Below are positions 7,218 to 14,808 of a stretch of 64,000 bases of DNA, in pieces. Both the position numbers and the translations under genes were made by a program. The stretch lies in NCBI GenBank assembly GCA_934359185.1, contig CAKRLE010000013.1:1-64000 (forward strand). The letters run 5' to 3'. The notes beneath the pieces were generated by a model that was not told where the DNA came from, made no database searches, and saw only the letters and a program-made list of their open reading frames with translations. Origin of the DNA: an uncultured Lachnospira sp. GTDB taxonomy: Bacteria > Bacillota > Clostridia > Lachnospirales > Lachnospiraceae. Numbering within the stretch: position 1 is the stretch's first letter; each line of letters opens with the position of its first letter.

Positions 7218-8618
7218 ATGAGTATAGCACTTTTTATAATAATTTTTGTCACTGATATGTTCCTTTTTGCCATATTCCATTATGTGTACGAGTCCAACTA
7301 TCAGTACAAAAGCGGAATGTACCTCGGTGTACATATTCCATCAGAACACAGCAATGACGAAGAAGTTCTGTCTATCGTCTCAACATGCAGACGTACTATG
7401 AAGCGTTTCAACCTGATTAATGCGGTACTGTCAATTGCAGTTACCTTATTGATTTTTTATAATCTAATTATATTTACATTTGTATACTGCTTATGGCTTA
7501 TTATATACTGTGGTGGTTTACAATATCTTTTAATTGCATCACACAGAAAAATGTATGCCCTGAAGATATCAAACAACTGGATTATAGAATCACAGAAGCG
7601 CAAATTATACATTGACACCAAAATAAGTGCCGACACTGGAAAGACACATGTCACATACTGGTATCACATATTATTTATAATAATCCAGACAGCACTGTTT
7701 ATTCCATTTATCAGAATGAGAAACAAGGCAGACTATGAAATAATATTTATATTCTTTATAAGTTCTGTGATAGTCTCTGCTGTCGCCCTGGCATTTCACA
7801 TTGCAATAGGCAGGCTTCAGAAAAATATATACAGCACAGACTCTGCACTTAATTATAAAGTTAACACCACAATTAAAAAATACGCAGGTACTGCCCTTAT
7901 ACTATTAAGTGCTGTCAACACAATTGCATGGTCTTACACAGCCATTGCTACATTGATAACTGGCACTTTGATATCATCAACAATATTCGTGTATACATTT
8001 ATTGAAATATTATCAGCAGGACTTCTCATCATTCCATTAATAATGGCAAGACATAAAAAAGATGAGCTGTTATCAGCTGATAATAATATTGAATATATTG
8101 ATGATGATGACTACTGGAAAACAGGATTTTACTATAATCCTACTGACAGAAGGACCTTTGTCCCAGACAGGCTGCAAAGTACCAACTACTCCTTAAACTA
8201 TGCCAAAAAAGGTGCATGGGTATTCACATGTACTACAGCCGCAATAATAATTGCATGCTTTATATTTATGGCAGCTGTACTTCTTCCATTCATCAATGTT
8301 CACATCGATACAGAAATAACTGACAACACATTCACAGTATCAGCAGGCGGTTACACATCTAAATTGAACATTTCGGACATAACTGATATACAGTTACTTG
8401 ACGAACTTCCAAATGACCATTTTATCAGAGTGAATGGCGGTTCTACAGATACATATGATGTCGGCATATACAAAGGCGACACATATGGCAGATGCAGATT
8501 ATATATCATGCACGATGCATCGCCAGTCATGATGATAAAGACTGATAACCAGCTCATATTCATGAACTCGCCAGAAGATGGTGTAATCAATAATCTGTAT
8601 GAACAGCTGCGCAGGTAA
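7218..8618 (+). CDS. DUF5808-type multi-pass membrane protein with a C-terminal PH-like domain
   Basis: The protein has 466 residues. I use ATG 7218, because TGGAG lies six bases upstream; an earlier ATG (7206) overlaps that site. There are about seven hydrophobic segments (1-20, 70-110, 155-220, 230-285, and one near 340-365). A DUF5808 motif near residue 300 reads YWKTGFYYNPTDRRTFVPDR with the following NYSLNYAKKGAW. The last ~95 residues after the final membrane span form a soluble beta domain like bacterial PH domains (SKLNISDITDIQLLDELP). It is paired with a YtrA-type GntR regulator. DUF5808 proteins of this kind occur beside such regulators in many Firmicutes, but their activity is unknown to me. 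Confidence 0.8.
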   Translation: MSIALFIIIFVTDMFLFAIFHYVYESNYQYKSGMYLGVHIPSEHSNDEEVLSIVSTCRRTMKRFNLINAVLSIAVTLLIFYNLIIFTFVYCLWLIIYCGGLQYLLIASHRKMYALKISNNWIIESQKRKLYIDTKISADTGKTHVTYWYHILFIIIQTALFIPFIRMRNKADYEIIFIFFISSVIVSAVALAFHIAIGRLQKNIYSTDSALNYKVNTTIKKYAGTALILLSAVNTIAWSYTAIATLITGTLISSTIFVYTFIEILSAGLLIIPLIMARHKKDELLSADNNIEYIDDDDYWKTGFYYNPTDRRTFVPDRLQSTNYSLNYAKKGAWVFTCTTAAIIIACFIFMAAVLLPFINVHIDTEITDNTFTVSAGGYTSKLNISDITDIQLLDELPNDHFIRVNGGSTDTYDVGIYKGDTYGRCRLYIMHDASPVMMIKTDNQLIFMNSPEDGVINNLYEQLRR

Positions 8619-8649
8619 ATTTATTGCAAAAAATGTGTCACAATATAAA

Positions 8650-8694
8650 CGTCCCTTTATAGTGGGTTACCAACAACACCTGCCTAAAGGGACG
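8650..8694. terminator. Bidirectional hairpin between converging genes
   Basis: CGTCCCTTTA (8650-8659) pairs with TAAAGGGACG (8685-8694) as a perfect 10-bp stem with a 25-base loop. It lies between the end of the DUF5808 gene and the converging fic gene. T-runs are poor, so termination strength is uncertain. Confidence 0.5.
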
Positions 8695-8712
8695 CTTATC
8701 ATTTTCATCTTT

Positions 8713-9251
8713 TTATAAATCCTGTGCCTTATATATAGCATATCCCTCATAATAATAACTATGGTCTATGCCCTTCATATACACTTCTCTGTCTTCTACT
8801 TTATCAGTCAGAGCCTGTTTTAAAATATATTTTATCTCAATATCCTTTATCGGACTTCTCTCCATTGCCAGAAGATAATCTTCTTTGTCAACCACACTCC
8901 AGTCTACAACCCGGTTCAGCTCTTTTTTCAGAATCAAATCCAGCCATATTCTTGTACTTCTTCCATTGCCCTCCCTGAATGGATGAGCTATATTCATCTC
9001 AACATATTTTTCAATTATCTCATCAAATGTGGACTGCGGCATCTTCTCAACATTTTCGATAGCTGCCTGCAGATACATAACCGGCGCAAATCTGAAATTG
9101 CCCTTTGCCATATTCACAGTTCTTATTTTGCCTGCAAAATCATATATTTCATCAAATAAATATTTATGAATTGCTGAAAGCATTTTAAATTTTCTTCCAT
9201 TCTGGCTAATTCTGTGGAATCTGTGATATTAAGTTTATTCTCTAAAGCCAT
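8713..9251 (-). pseudogene. fic: Class III Fic-domain AMPylase, N-terminal frameshift/deletion
   Basis: The gene should start at ATG 9251 (ribosome site AAAGGA) with [20 protein letters not shown]. Near 9183-9197 that frame runs into KCFQQFIN and stops, while the Fic domain continues in another frame. Compared with intact relatives, roughly 15-20 residues are lost there. The remaining 156-residue frame (from ATG 9183) keeps the complete active-site loop [12 protein letters not shown] (HxFx[D/E]GNGRxxR) and ends with SYYYEG, which matches the (S/T)xxxE(G/N) inhibitory helix at the C terminus that defines class III Fic proteins. Such enzymes transfer AMP to a target protein. The ATG 9183 fragment has no clear ribosome site, so I treat it as broken. 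It could still make a truncated protein. Confidence 0.7.
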
Positions 9252-9292
9252 AACGCTTTCCTTTCTGAATATCCATTGACCTATTACATTTA

Positions 9293-9350
9293 ATTATATC
9301 ATTCCAGATTCATACTTGCAAAGATAATGTATTCAGCTTGCAAAGATAAT
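9293..9350 (-). promoter_or_regulatory. fic promoter with two direct repeats
   Basis: -10 TATAAT is at 9298-9293 and -35 TTGCAA at 9321-9316, spacer 17. The 14-base sequence CTTGCAAAGATAAT occurs twice, at 9315-9328 and 9337-9350, a 22-base period. The first copy covers the -35 box, so the pair may be a regulator binding site on one face of the helix. Confidence 0.6.
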
Positions 9351-9353
9351 ATA

Positions 9354-10769
9354 TCACTTATTCCCATGTGGAAGTCTCACTCTGAACACGGCCCTCTTTA
9401 ACTTTTCTCCATCAAATGGAATGAGTGGTGCAAGATAACTTTTGCCCGATATTGTGTTATTAAATGCAACCGCTGCAAGCCCAATCACACATCCTGCCAC
9501 AAATCCCGGCACATTAAATATTGCAGTGAGAATCAGGGTCAGCACTCTCACAAATTTCATGGCATATCCCATCTCAAAGCTTGCCTGTGAATATGTTCCA
9601 ACGGTGACAACTGCCATATAAAGCAGAGATTCTGTATTAAACCAGCCTGAACTTACCGCATATTCGCCGACAACAATACCTGCAACTATGCTCAACGGAG
9701 TTGACAGAAGCGATGGCGTGTTGACAGCCGCCATTTTAAGTCCATCAACAGACATTTCAAGTATAAGAAGCTGCCACACTATAGGTACAGTTATGTCATC
9801 GCTCACTGTGATGAATGACAGCCACTCCGGAATCCATGACGGATTATTGATAAGAAGAAGCCACACAGGCGTAAGAAGCATTGTGACAAATGTAAACACA
9901 AACCTCGACAGCCTGAGATAAGTTCCGATAACCGGCGCAAAATTATAGTCATCTGCCTCTTCCACAAGGTCGAATATAGATGTCGGAATTATCATAACTG
10001 CCGGCGAATTATCCACAAGAACAACTATATTGCCATCCAGTATTGCTGCCGCCGCTGTGTCCGGGCGCTCTGAATATTTAAACTTGGGAAACGGGCTTAT
10101 CCATCTGTGCGGCAGAAGACATTCCGCAAGGCTCTCGACATTCATAGTAAGCGACTCAACTTTCACTTTAGAAATGCGCTTTTTAATATCATCAAGCAGA
10201 CTCTTGTCAACAAGGTCACTTATATAGCACACTGCAACATCAGACCTTGAACGCTCTCCAACTGAATATATTTCCATACAGAATTTCTCATCACGTATAC
10301 GCCTTCTTAAAAGTGCCGCATTGTGAACCATTGTCTCAACAAAGCCATCTCTTGAACCTCTAAGCACCCTGTCCTTCCATGGCTCCGACACATTTCTTGC
10401 AGGATATGTCCTGCAATCAATAAGAACTGCACTCTCAAATCCATCTATAAGCATGAGTGTGACACCTGATAGAAATGCAGTAACCGCCTTTTCAACATCA
10501 TCACAGCTTTCCGCCTCTGTGTACGGCATTCCTTTCACTAAAAAGGTATCGATATCAGACAAATCTTCCGGCTTTAATGAATAAAAAAACTGCATAAGCT
10601 TCTCTATCATATCTTCCTGCACAAATCCATCCACAAAGAAAAAACCGGCTTTTCTGCCGCCGATAACGATATTTCTTGTAAGAATATCGAAATTAGCTGG
10701 CACATTAAGCCGGTTATTGATAAGGGTCAGGTTTTCATCAAGTTTATTAGAAAATTTATTATGTGACAT
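9354..10769 (-). CDS. GerA-family spore germination protein (GerAA/SpoVAF type)
   Basis: The protein has 471 residues. I start at ATG 10769, with GGGAGAG six bases upstream. The N-terminal ~270 residues are the soluble domain (NFDILTRNIVIGGRKAGFFF, then KGMPYTEAES). The C-terminal half has about five membrane spans, with the family core LLTPVWLLL, SVDGLKMAAVNTPSLLSTPLS, SLLYMAVVTVGTYSQASFEMGYAMKF and NVPGFVAG. GerAA proteins are A subunits of germinant receptor channels in the inner spore membrane; SpoVAF is the paralogue in the spoVA operon. Here no gerB, gerC or spoVA gene is adjacent, so the gene is an orphan. It shows that the lineage carries sporulation-related genes. Confidence 0.9.
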   Translation of the reverse strand: MSHNKFSNKLDENLTLINNRLNVPANFDILTRNIVIGGRKAGFFFVDGFVQEDMIEKLMQFFYSLKPEDLSDIDTFLVKGMPYTEAESCDDVEKAVTAFLSGVTLMLIDGFESAVLIDCRTYPARNVSEPWKDRVLRGSRDGFVETMVHNAALLRRRIRDEKFCMEIYSVGERSRSDVAVCYISDLVDKSLLDDIKKRISKVKVESLTMNVESLAECLLPHRWISPFPKFKYSERPDTAAAAILDGNIVVLVDNSPAVMIIPTSIFDLVEEADDYNFAPVIGTYLRLSRFVFTFVTMLLTPVWLLLINNPSWIPEWLSFITVSDDITVPIVWQLLILEMSVDGLKMAAVNTPSLLSTPLSIVAGIVVGEYAVSSGWFNTESLLYMAVVTVGTYSQASFEMGYAMKFVRVLTLILTAIFNVPGFVAGCVIGLAAVAFNNTISGKSYLAPLIPFDGEKLKRAVFRVRLPHGNK

Positions 10770-10787
10770 AACAGGCTCTCCCTTCAA

Positions 10788-10812
10788 GAAACACTTACTA
10801 TTAAAGTGTTTC
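10788..10812 (-). terminator. Hairpin between permease gene and gerA-like gene
   Basis: GAAACACTT (10788-10796) and its reverse complement (10804-10812) form a 9-bp stem with a 7-base loop. It lies between the end of the gntR-ATPase-permease operon and the GerA start. The T-run after it is short, so it may terminate only partly. Confidence 0.45.
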
Positions 10813-10857
10813 CTGAAAAGATACGCTTATTCATGTCAAATCACATGGTACATTTAA

Positions 10858-13020
10858 CTACTGCAGATAGAAGTAAAATGTGCTATTCGTTCCTGAGTAG
10901 TAATCAGATCTGGAGCCGTTTCCATATATTCCTAAATCAATCTGATAGAAAGGCTTTGATGGATCAATTGTTATGCTGTTATCAAAATTATTAAGTTTAT
11001 CCTTTACCTCTTCCAGCATGCCTGACACTGATGTCATATCTTTATCATCACCATGATATGCCTTTTTGCTTTTTGACTCACCATCTTCACCATATATAGA
11101 ATCTGAGAACAAAACATCCTGTGTTGCATTAGGAATATCAATTCTATATATATTCAGCTGTACAGAATCAGCTATAATCTGTGTGAGAGAATCATTATCT
11201 ATTGAATTGATTACTATGCTTCTGGCTTTTTCAAAGTTAACTCCCTCCACCATAAGGGATTTGCTCTTTTCACTAACCATCTTCATATACATTGATGTTG
11301 TCTTGGGAATAGCTGATGTAAGAGGCACTCTTATATTCCACTCAACGCCATCTTCTATGAATTTAACTCTTAATTTATCACATACACCAGATGCCTGTCT
11401 TGCTGCCATATATGTCGTAAAGTCTGTATTTCTAATCTCTTCCTTAGCTGATTCGTATATCTTCTTAGCCTCTTTCTGGTCAAGCGGAACATCATTATTA
11501 AATCCGATATTTACTCCATTAGAGTCTGGCAGGCTAAGATATATATTCTGATACTCCTCAGACTTGCTAAGACTGCTAATTATGTCATTATACTGTTTTG
11601 AATTAACAAGGATTTTTCTATGTCTTCCAAGCAATCCATCCTTAAAATATATATCTATATCATATACCCTGACATTCTTTGAATTGTACATGTCAATTCT
11701 GCTCTTTCCCTTACAGTTATCGTATGCGTCAACAAACTTCTTAACAGATTCCTTATCATCTATTTTAAAAGAGAACAGCTTATTATTGTAATAGTCATCA
11801 TATCCTGTATAATCACTGTTAAATCTGTAATCACCAGATTCAATCTTCACATATGATATTTTATCCACATCAGGATTATATGCTTTCATTCTGACAGTAC
11901 CTATCGCAATAATACCAGTAAATACAATCGAGCATACAAAAGCTGCTGCAAATGATATGGCTGTTTTTTTCAATAACAGTGTCTTGTCACCTGTGAGCAG
12001 TTCATATACAAGCATCGCAATGAATGCCCCGATAATAACAAGTCCTACAGACATAATTGTACTTACGTTGGATATATCATTAATTGAATTTACTATTGCC
12101 ATCACAGCAAAATCGAGAATAACAAAACCAATAACAGTTCTAATTGCAAACTGTGCTTTGTTACCTACTGTCGCCTTACCTGCTATCTCACTCTTTCTTC
12201 TGTTAAAGAAATAAAAACCAGCAGCAGTATATATAACAGCAAGCACCAGTGTATAAATCATGCTGGATCTGCTAGTCAGTGTTCCTGTCAGTCCACCTGT
12301 TGTATAGGTCCTTGCTCCAAGTCCCATAACATCACCAAATACAACATTTACAAGCATATTTCTCATTTTTCCAATCACAGGGACTGTAACCGTGTGCGAT
12401 GCAAAGTCAAACATACTTTGAACTGTAAAAATCATCAACTCGCTTAACACCGCTGGAAGAAACATGATTATTCCTGAAAGACATATATTACTGATAAGAT
12501 TACCAGTAACTGAACATGCAAGCACAATAGATGCTCCACATATCAGATTACATATTATTATTCCCACAACAGTCCATACAAGCGATGAGACAGAATATAC
12601 AAAATACTCATGATATATAGCCATTGGCACTGCAACCGCCACAAATACAGCAGCGAACATAATTAACTGCCATGCTAACACTGCCGCAAGCTTTGTAAGA
12701 TACATGTTAAGCCTTGTGTATGGAAGTGAATTATAGAAATCCGAGCTGTTTCTCTTATTATTATAATTAAATGCCATAAGCATAAGTATAGGCGTTACAA
12801 CAACAAATGTAGCTATTAACACAGTAAAATCAGATATAGTAACTGATGTCGAAATACTGCTTCCTGTCTGCCTGAAATAATTCTGATTTGCTGAGCCTTC
12901 TGATATTAACGTAATAGCCGGTATTACTGCCATTATGACAGTGGCAAGTATTCCTATAATCTTTAACTGCAGGAAATTATTAATAAACAGCGGTATGCTA
13001 AACACCTTCTTATTATTCAT
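10858..13020 (-). CDS. ABC transporter permease (ABC-2 type) with long extracytoplasmic domain
   Basis: The protein has 720 residues. About ten hydrophobic segments lie in residues 15-365 (for example GILATVIMAVIPAITLI, LIATFVVVTPILMLMAF and VIGFVILDFAVMAIV). The marker SSDFYNSLPYTR near 90-101 is seen in YtrC/ABC-2 permeases. One more membrane segment (AAAFVCSIVFTGIIAIG) near residue 355-375 is followed by about 330 hydrophilic residues, probably outside the membrane. It starts within the last codons of the ATPase gene (8-base overlap), so the two are translationally coupled. It is the last gene of a gntR-ATPase-permease operon of the YtrABC type. In Bacillus, such operons respond to lipid II-targeting antibiotics; that role here is inference. 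Confidence 0.85.
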   Translation of the reverse strand: MNNKKVFSIPLFINNFLQLKIIGILATVIMAVIPAITLISEGSANQNYFRQTGSSISTSVTISDFTVLIATFVVVTPILMLMAFNYNNKRNSSDFYNSLPYTRLNMYLTKLAAVLAWQLIMFAAVFVAVAVPMAIYHEYFVYSVSSLVWTVVGIIICNLICGASIVLACSVTGNLISNICLSGIIMFLPAVLSELMIFTVQSMFDFASHTVTVPVIGKMRNMLVNVVFGDVMGLGARTYTTGGLTGTLTSRSSMIYTLVLAVIYTAAGFYFFNRRKSEIAGKATVGNKAQFAIRTVIGFVILDFAVMAIVNSINDISNVSTIMSVGLVIIGAFIAMLVYELLTGDKTLLLKKTAISFAAAFVCSIVFTGIIAIGTVRMKAYNPDVDKISYVKIESGDYRFNSDYTGYDDYYNNKLFSFKIDDKESVKKFVDAYDNCKGKSRIDMYNSKNVRVYDIDIYFKDGLLGRHRKILVNSKQYNDIISSLSKSEEYQNIYLSLPDSNGVNIGFNNDVPLDQKEAKKIYESAKEEIRNTDFTTYMAARQASGVCDKLRVKFIEDGVEWNIRVPLTSAIPKTTSMYMKMVSEKSKSLMVEGVNFEKARSIVINSIDNDSLTQIIADSVQLNIYRIDIPNATQDVLFSDSIYGEDGESKSKKAYHGDDKDMTSVSGMLEEVKDKLNNFDNSITIDPSKPFYQIDLGIYGNGSRSDYYSGTNSTFYFYLQ

Positions 13021-13927
13021 CTTCCTTCACCTCCATCTGCTTATCAAATTCATATCCTAACGCTTCCATCTCATATGTGAATACCTCTTCTAATGTAAGT
13101 GGCAACACATCTAATACAATAGGATTCATAGCTCTGAATCTTTCAATCATCTGCTCTCTGTCACCATTAACTATCATGTTGGCAACTGAACCCATCTGAC
13201 GGTATCTTGTTATATTCATATCCCAGAATTTACTCTCATTAAATTCATGGTCAAATGCAACCTGAACCTTAAACTGTGTAGTCTTCATCTCCAATACATC
13301 ACTATCAAGCACAAGTCCGCCCTTGTGAAGCAGTGCAAGATGATCGCATATATCCTCAAGCTCTCTCAAAGAATGTGATGTAACTATAATTGTTGAATTC
13401 TTCTCTGCCACATCATCACATATAAGCTTCTTTACAAGATTTCTCATAACCGGGTCAAGTCCGTCAAATGTCTCATCAAAGAACATATACTTTGCTCTTG
13501 TTGAAAGTGTGAGAATAATCGCCGCCTGTCTTTTCATTCCCTTAGAGAAATTCGCTATATTCTTATCAGGGTCAAGCTTGAATATTCCTGTAAGCTCCTT
13601 AAATCTTTCCATATCAAAGCTGTCAATAAGCCTGGCATACATCTTCGCCATCTTATTCATGCTCGCACCTGGAAGAAAATATAAATCATCTGCAACAAAT
13701 GCTATATTACTTTTAGCCACTGGATTCTCATATACTGGTTCATCATCAATATACGCCAGCCCCGAATCAGGCTTATATATTCCGGCAAGTACTCTTAAAA
13801 ATGTAGATTTACCAGCACCATTTGATCCTACAAGACCATATACACAGCCATCCAGGATATTGCAGCTGACTTCATCCAGCGCCACAAATGAATCAAACTT
13901 CTTAGTTATGCCCGCCGCTCTAATCAT
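13013..13927 (-). CDS. ABC transporter ATP-binding protein (YtrB-like)
   Basis: The protein has 304 residues. Walker A is GLVGSNGAGKST near residue 33-44, the signature is FSKGMKRQAA (with K at the position after SxG) near 128, Walker B is YMFFDETFDGLDP near 148, and the switch is VTSHSLRELEDICDH. The C-terminal ~85 residues are an accessory domain usual in YtrB/CcmA-like exporters. It overlaps gntR upstream by 8 bases and the permease downstream by 8 bases. It powers transport by that permease. Confidence 0.92.
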   Translation of the reverse strand: MIRAAGITKKFDSFVALDEVSCNILDGCVYGLVGSNGAGKSTFLRVLAGIYKPDSGLAYIDDEPVYENPVAKSNIAFVADDLYFLPGASMNKMAKMYARLIDSFDMERFKELTGIFKLDPDKNIANFSKGMKRQAAIILTLSTRAKYMFFDETFDGLDPVMRNLVKKLICDDVAEKNSTIIVTSHSLRELEDICDHLALLHKGGLVLDSDVLEMKTTQFKVQVAFDHEFNESKFWDMNITRYRQMGSVANMIVNGDREQMIERFRAMNPIVLDVLPLTLEEVFTYEMEALGYEFDKQMEVKEDE

Positions 13928-14330
13928 TATCTTTCACCTCTGCTCCATTATATTTTTTATTAAAACATCCATCAACTATATCAATCAGCTCCTGCTTCGA
14001 TACGCCAGCTATAACAAGCCCTGAAACCATCTCCCTGAACTCTGACAGCTTATCCTTGGCTAATACACTTGCTTTCTCCACAGCATCATCAGCAATAAAC
14101 GCTCCTTTACCTGGCACCGTGATTATAACCCCTCTTCTTTCAAGCTCCGAATATGCTTTCTGAATTGTATTCGGGTTAATCGCAAGCTGCATAGAAAGCC
14201 CTCTCACTGACGGCATCTTAGTTCCCGAAGCCATAATCTTCATAAGAACCTTCTGCTCAACCTGATTAATAACCTGTTCATAAACCGGCACTCGAGACAT
14301 CAAGTCAATTACAAACATGTTATCACTCAT
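13920..14330 (-). CDS. GntR-family regulator, YtrA subfamily (second copy)
   Basis: The protein has 136 residues. The winged helix is at 10-80: VPVYEQVINQVEQKVLM, KMPSVRGLSMQLAINPNTIQKAY and RRGVIITVPGKGAFIA. A short dimer tail follows (SKQELIDIVDGCFNKK). GGAGGGAAT gives a good ribosome site. It is the first gene of the operon with the ATPase and permease and probably represses it through the inverted repeat at 14360-14386. Confidence 0.92.
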   Translation of the reverse strand: MSDNMFVIDLMSRVPVYEQVINQVEQKVLMKIMASGTKMPSVRGLSMQLAINPNTIQKAYSELERRGVIITVPGKGAFIADDAVEKASVLAKDKLSEFREMVSGLVIAGVSKQELIDIVDGCFNKKYNGAEVKDND

Positions 14331-14359
14331 AACATTCCCTCCGATAATATTTTTGTCAC

Positions 14360-14386
14360 AACTGTACTATGTATGTTAGCACAGTT
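14360..14386 (-). promoter_or_regulatory. Putative GntR (YtrA-type) operator
   Basis: AACTGTACTA (14360-14369) is matched by the inverted copy TAGCACAGTT (14377-14386), nine of ten bases, with a 7-base centre. It lies about 30-55 bases upstream of the gntR start codon, where the promoter must be. The GTACTA...TAGTAC core is of the kind YtrA-type regulators bind. Confidence 0.6.
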
Positions 14387-14489
14387 GATATATATAAAAT
14401 ATCCCCTCCTGCCATTTTTGTCAAGAGGGAATTAAAAATTTTTATTACATAAAGCAAATCTCAAACCAGACGAGGTTTCGTTAGAAACC
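14387..14489. other. AT-rich gap with a small hairpin, no gene seen
   Basis: This stretch joins the gntR promoter region to the large palindrome. It holds a short hairpin, GGTTTC-GTTA-GAAACC at 14474-14489, directly beside the palindrome, and an A/T block at 14430-14455. I find no open frame or RNA gene. Confidence 0.5.
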
Positions 14490-14808
14490 ATTAATTGCGT
14501 ATTTGCGCGCCCTGTGTGCGAACAGCCCCACCGCCTCACAGTCTGCAGCTTCCCTGTCTGCGTATGCTTACTTCACCTGGCGTTCTGTCGTGTTGGTCTT
14601 AGGCTGGTGTTAGACAAATGCCAATCAGAATGCTAAACGTCCAAGCGAAGCGCGTTTTTAGCATTCTGATTAAACAGGCATTGTCGTGCCAGCCTTAGAG
14701 CAACTAGACAGGTTAGACCCCGTGAAGTAAGCATACGCAGACAGGGAAGCTGCAGACTGTGAGGCGGTGGGGCTGTTTGCGCACAGAGCGCGCAAATGCG
14801 CAATTAAT
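14490..14808. repeat. 319-bp near-perfect palindrome (long hairpin element)
   Basis: The outer arms 14490-14576 and 14722-14808 are inverted copies, 83 of 87 bases identical, with the last 56 (14521-14576 and 14722-14777) perfect. All four differences are transitions. Inside, a weakly paired part (matches such as AGGCTGG and GACAA) leads to a second perfect stem, AATCAGAATGCTAAA (14623-14637) with its reverse complement (14657-14671), around a 19-base loop. Composition is clearly richer in G+C than the flanks. The right end contains the TAA stop of the neighbouring CmpB-type gene. No open frame of note lies inside. Possibilities: a repeated mobile palindrome, a structured RNA, or a fold-back at a transcript end. 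Confidence 0.9.

Noticed and set aside
14490..14808. CRISPR array or rRNA/tRNA operon as an explanation of the palindrome
   Set aside because: There is one inverted pair, not regularly spaced direct repeats, and no tRNA cloverleaf or rRNA sequence.
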